A stretch of DNA of 64,000 nt, taken from positions 1 through 64,000 of the forward strand of contig BDDD01000574.1 of NCBI GenBank assembly GCA_001972305.1, in the 5' to 3' direction. This stretch comes from Cephalotus follicularis (lineage: Eukaryota; Streptophyta; Magnoliopsida; Oxalidales; Cephalotaceae). Of this stretch, positions 59,420-64,000 are shown in pieces; the first letter of the stretch is position 1; the number at the start of each line of letters is the position of its first letter. Position numbers and translations under genes: made by a program. The notes below the pieces were generated by a model that was given only the letters and a program-made list of their open reading frames with translations, had not been told where the DNA came from and made no database searches.

Positions 59420-59956
59420 AATATATATTTATGGTTTTGTATACTGTAATAGCTAAGGGTTGGCAATGCAAGTGGTGTTAAGTTCATTCATACATTAACA
59501 CAAAAACTAGATAACAAACAAACAAACAAACATGTATAGAATTTGCAAACCTGCTCTCACCGCCGATGAACTCTCTCTCTCTCTGCTTGCTCTTTCTCCT
59601 CCCTGCCACTCTCTCTCTCATACCAGATCGGAAGCTTCGATTCTAGGTATTGATTTCTAGATCTAAACTCCATTTTTTTGTTATATATATTGTTTTTGTA
59701 TTTGTATTTGTATTTGTGTGTGTGTGTGTGTGTATAATTTACTGATTTTATAGTGTCTATATATATATTATAGTGTAAAAATATATATACTTGCTGTTTT
59801 ATATAAATTATAGTGTAAAAGTGTATATATTTGCTATTTTATATATATGTCATTTGCTGTTATATATATTTGTAATTTGCTATATATATATATATGTAAT
59901 TTGTTGTTATATATATATATGTAAATTACTGTTTTATAATATATATACATGTATAT
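59420..59956 (+). other. Possible host 5' leader and intron start
   Basis: Unique-looking sequence with a CT-rich leader (59565-59625) ending TTCTAG|GTATTG at 59646/59647, which resembles a plant 5'-UTR exon with a splice donor, followed by T-rich DNA. (TG)n at 59715-59733 and TA-rich tracts follow. No open frame. Speculative. Confidence 0.3.
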
Positions 59957-62616
59957 TGTCACACCCGTTCCCTATAACAACCAATATCCTACCGAGAACG
60001 GATATGACGTTCCACATGACAACTTCCTTTCGGAAGTCACCATATGGATTTTATAAAACTCACTTTAAACTTGAACTTTTCTTAAAACCTTGAAAATTTT
60101 TCTAACTCTTAAATTTTTACGAAAATCGGGCATGTAGTATCCGTTTATCGGACTATGCCCCCTGTAAAGAAAAACAAGTTTAGGTATGGAACCCGGGGGC
60201 AGTTTCCACATAACACCCCATCATAGACCAATGGGCCTGCTAAGTAGAGTTGAGCGTCGAACATATACCTCTCCTTGGACCGATAGAACCATATGCATAA
60301 TTTTGGTACCCAGCATCAAAGTAAAATATAGTAAAATAATATAACAAGTCACAAAGTCACAAGTGTGAGAAGGTGACCAAGTCACCCAGAGCATCGAGCA
60401 TATAACCACTCGGAATCACATCACAATCATGAATACGTTAACAGAAGACAACCGGGATACAAATCCCAACCAAGATCACATATCACAAGAAACCGGGCAC
60501 ATATGAAAACAACAGGACTCTCAAATAAAGAATTGTTCAACTGCATCAACAACAAAGCTCAAGTATAAGAATGTAGAAACCAATCAAACTCAACAAATTC
60601 GGCCCTCAATAGCCATCTAATAAAAGGACCACAAAAGAGCACATAGCTAACAACACAACTCAAACATGACAATACAAAGCTAGAATGAATATAACAATAG
60701 CAATAAAACGAAATAGATCTTCGTAGAAGTCAACAGATATAACAACAACAACAGAAATAATATATGTCCGCAGGAGCCAATACGGATACGACATCAAGAG
60801 GTGAAATGAATATACGATCACAAGGTCTCATATAAATGTGAACATTCGATCGGGATACCAACAGAGGGTTCAAAGCGAACAATTAAGGAATTGGTTTCAA
60901 ATCAACTATCAACAAGTCATATCAATATGAACATTCAATCAAAATACCAATAATGGATTCCAAGAACAATTATGGAATCAACATATCACAAATCATAGAA
61001 ATCAACAACAGGCTATCGTCAACATACGAATATAATTAATATCCATCATCAAGGAATATTTAGAACAAATAAGATAAAGGAAGGAAGGAGATGTTCTACT
61101 CACTATATCAATGCCGATTACTACCATAGACTAGCCCATCGATGATCTGGATCAAATATAGGATTATCGTCTACAAAGATATTACATAACCGACTTAGAA
61201 TTAAATGTTCTATGCTCGTAACATAAATTGCATGCATGAAATGCCATAATGCTATTGCATCCTACTTATTCTCAAATTCCCGATCTACTTATCATTCAAC
61301 TTACTACTTATTTCTCATTCCATCGTTCATCTTATCACATAATTACCTTTATCACTTTCATTATCACATAACTACTCCTCGTAACTGATTCACATAAATA
61401 CACCACTTGAATGCACATATAAGAGCTGTTTAATTCCACTAACTCAGTTTCACTCATAATTCCCAACACATTAGCTATTACAAACTTATTAATACATATC
61501 TTACTTCCATCATTCATGCTACTCACAATTCATTATCAATAGCTTAATAAACGACTTTACACAGGAAAAAGACAGTGAATTGCGACTTATCGAAAACTGG
61601 GTTCGCCAGAAAAACTGTGGGTCATCATCAATTGGTACCCCACCATCCTTCATGCTGCATAGACATAACACGTATCGTTACGACCTACGCATAGGAAACT
61701 TAATTTTCCATTATCGAAACTCCAGCCAGATTCCGGTTAACTTGTTAGGGTTCCGTCAACACTAAAACCAACCCCCTAAACTGTTGTTCAACACATTATT
61801 GATCGAATCTCACTGTGACTCGCCCGGGAACAGGCAGCCACAACCGGCAGTGAGTTTAACTCACTGAGTCAACTCGTCGGTCAACCAACAAATATGGTCA
61901 CATCACAAATAAGTCACAAAACTAGGCCTACACATCTTCTCTCGAAACTCGCCGAGAATCGGCGGCTGTCGCCCCGCCAGAGCTCTGGCTGAGACGCCAT
62001 TGCTCTGGTCTCGCCACCACTAGCCTCCACAACGTCCAGGCTACTCATTGGTGTCCGAGACTTGCCAGGAATCAACGCCAAACTTGGCGTCACAAGCGGT
62101 AGCGCGTCAGCCCGACTCAATCGACTAATTCCTGGTCAATTTCCAGCCGATTCAAGCCTCAGTCGTCATCAAAATGGGAAGGGCTTGTCTTCTAGACGAT
62201 GATCGGCCCAACCCGCGATGAAATCGACGGTGGAGGAGCAACGGCAGTGACGCCCAGAAGAAGAGAAAGAAAGAAAAAAAAAAGAGAAAGAGGGAGAAGG
62301 AAGGCTTACCGGCAGTTGGAGGAAGACCCGCGCGCCATCTCCCGGTCCGGCGCCTTCGTCAGGCGTCGTCTTCTCCCGGCGTTCTCTCTCTCTCCACTCT
62401 CTGTAACTCTCTCCCTCTCTGTTCTCTTCATACGGGCTCTATGCGCCTGTTACTCTGTTTTTTAATTTAAGCCTAGCGCGTCTAGCGCCTTCTAGACGCG
62501 CTCGGCTGTTTTTTTTTTATGATAACAATATTAAAAATACTAATATTCTAATCGCATGTTTTGCACGGTCATGTGTTTTGCAAACCAGCCTCGTAAATAT
62601 GATACGGGGTGTCACA
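59957..62616 (-). mobile_element. Solo LTR C3 (family C, internally deleted)
   Basis: On the minus strand TGTGACACCCCGTATC (62616) to GGGTGTGACA (59957), flanked by TATAT at 59952-59956 and 62617-62621. Its beginning aligns with C1, including the GC-rich hairpin (62475-62502). Near 60175 the CCCCCTGTAAAG landmark jumps directly to the ACCCGGGGGCAG block, so about 1 kb including the TTAGTC hairpin is missing. No coding region. Confidence 0.9.
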
Positions 62617-63102
62617 TATATAAACGGTGTATATTGCGTATGTATTATTGCATTATTGTAGATATATCATGCATGTATTATTGTGTATATAAACAAATAA
62701 TATATATTGTGTACATAAATATATAATATATTATATGTATTGTATATAGAATTTGGTTACCTACTATGATTAAAGTCGAGAGAAACCTTAGATTCTCGTT
62801 CATGATTCGTTCAATAGGAGTGAATCATGAATTGTCCAGTTCGGGCAGTTTTCGCATACGTACGTCCACTGTAGGATATGTCATTATTTTGTGTACATAG
62901 TTTTCTTTAAGAAAGTTTCAGTTACACTCCTTAAACATCTTCCTCGGATACATAATTAAACCGATCAATTCAGTTAAATTTGTGTATTTGAGGAACCGTG
63001 GGGAGATGCTGCCGAAATTTTCTCATAGTGAACTATGCACGCGGGATAACGATATTAGTGGAGGTATGTAGTCGGGAATGGGATAGGGACATACCTTTTA
63101 TG

Positions 63103-63139
63103 CTGCGTTTGGTAACGCGTTTTGCATTACCAAACGCAG
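63103..63139. repeat. Perfect 13-bp inverted repeat (CTGCGTTTGGTAA)
   Basis: CTGCGTTTGGTAA at 63103-63115 and its complement at 63127-63139, with an 11-base spacer. Further AAACGCAG/GCGTTTGG copies follow to about 63190. It may be the end of a hAT- or Mutator-like MITE. Confidence 0.8.
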
Positions 63140-63417
63140 TTGTGGGAAAGCGTATTTGTCAAACGCAGTATATAAGGCGTTTGGTAAAAAAACTAAAACG
63201 CGGTTCTTTAAAACGCCGTTTCAAACCTTCTTACTTAAGAACGCGTTAAATTTCACGCGTTCTCCAGCTGCAGCATTCTTCATCCCTCTCTCCCTCACGC
63301 TTCCTCTCTCAAGCACGACTTCCACCCTCTCTCTTCGCGGCGTGCCTCTGCCTCTCAAGCCCCTCACCGCCAGTCCGCCAACAAGTGCCTCTCTCCCTCA
63401 CGCAAACCTCTGCTCAA

Positions 63418-63586
63418 GCACGACTCCCACCCTCTCTAATCCCTCATCTTCTCAGTGAACAGGCAGACAAAGATCCACAATCTCCTTCATTATCCAAGTG
63501 TGTAGTCTCTTCTTTTTGGTTTTTATTTTATTTAATTTCTTTGTTGATTCAGTGCCTCCTGGGATTAGAGAGGGTGGGAGTCGTGC
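63418..63586. repeat. Perfect 26-bp inverted repeat within duplicated leader-like DNA
   Basis: 63418-63443 is the exact reverse complement of 63561-63586. Direct repeats CTCTCCCTCACGCAA (63390 and 63589 regions) and CCTTCATTATCCA (63483 and 63608 regions) flank it. Confidence 0.92.
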
Positions 63587-64000
63587 CTCTCTCCCTCACG
63601 CAAGCCTCCTTCATTATCCAGGCAGTTTTTTTGTAATCTTTTCCATCTGGGTTCTCATTAATCGTTGCATTTTGCTAAATTCTGAATATGGATTTTGATA
63701 TTTGTATCACTTAATGTTTCACTACTTCATGGAGTTTTGATGAATTGCTATCTGTTTTTTTTTAAATTTGATTGAATTTGCTTGTTTGCTTAAGGGTTGG
63801 TTGATTGATTGATTAAGGATCTATTGTTTTTTAATTAAATCGTATCTGCAAGCAGATTGTGCGTTTTTGCATTTTTTTAATCAAGGTATTTTTTTTTGTT
63901 TTTCCTTGGCTTAATTAGCCATTTATCTTCATTTTATTGGTTGTTTGAGAGTTTGAAGTATATAATTGTGATTTATTATTTGCATTTTAGTTAATATGCC

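Larger units (their letters stand above)
62617..64000 (+). other. Probable host intergenic/leader DNA
   Basis: No recognisable coding sequence. A+T-rich to about 63000. Then a hairpin with AAACGC repeats (63103-63190) and a CT-rich, leader-like stretch (63280-63500) with inverted and direct repeats. T-rich DNA follows to the window end. The CT-rich stretch may be the 5' leader of a gene beyond the window. Confidence 0.35.

Overview
The window is plant nuclear DNA, most likely from a flowering plant (eudicot) with a repeat-rich genome. The evidence is long-LTR Ty3/gypsy chromoviruses primed by plant initiator Met-tRNA, Ty1/copia elements with plant-type pol motifs, a CACTA transposase exon and long A+T-rich intergenic stretches. 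I cannot name the species. No intact host protein-coding gene is visible. Nearly everything is a nest of dead LTR retrotransposons, solo LTRs and fragments.

Layout. 1-11830: element A, a plus-strand chromovirus (Tekay/Del-like). Its gag-pol is one uninterrupted reading frame apart from in-frame stops. A 3947-bp stretch (RT to mid-LTR) is tandemly duplicated. 11831-25945: element B, a minus-strand relative of A. Its left LTR abuts A and its right LTR is split by solo LTR C1 (19787-24730), which itself holds a SIRE-like copia solo LTR (19882-21274). B sits in a CACTA transposase exon (25946-26112). 26113-27888: A+T-rich DNA with a fold-back MITE. 27889-33304: element D, a 3'-truncated minus-strand relative of B. 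33305-34604: two LTR fragments.

34617-59419 is best read as one old minus-strand copia element ('copia1') stretched to about 25 kb by insertions. These are a second copia ('copia2'), an LTR-like block carrying a solo LTR with perfect target duplications (37778-40155), solo LTR C4 (43273-46110), a block with unusual ends (46695-49222), and an LTR of the C superfamily (C5) that hosts solo LTR C2 (52863-56933). A decayed cinnamoyl-CoA-reductase-like gene fragment and an unassigned exon-like piece lie at 41.3-42.1 kb. 59420-64000: probable host intergenic or leader DNA carrying solo LTR C3 (59957-62616) and several inverted repeats.

Most interesting signals: (1) B and D share altered catalytic motifs in both protease and reverse transcriptase that A lacks, suggesting a trans-mobilised, non-autonomous lineage. 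(2) Unrelated LTR families carry clusters of short palindromes with a TCGA core, and A's tandem-duplication junction cuts one of them. (3) A TTAGYC-loop-GRCTAA hairpin followed by a C run recurs in LTR families that otherwise look unrelated. (4) A GC-rich LTR hairpin shows a paired base change between two copies.
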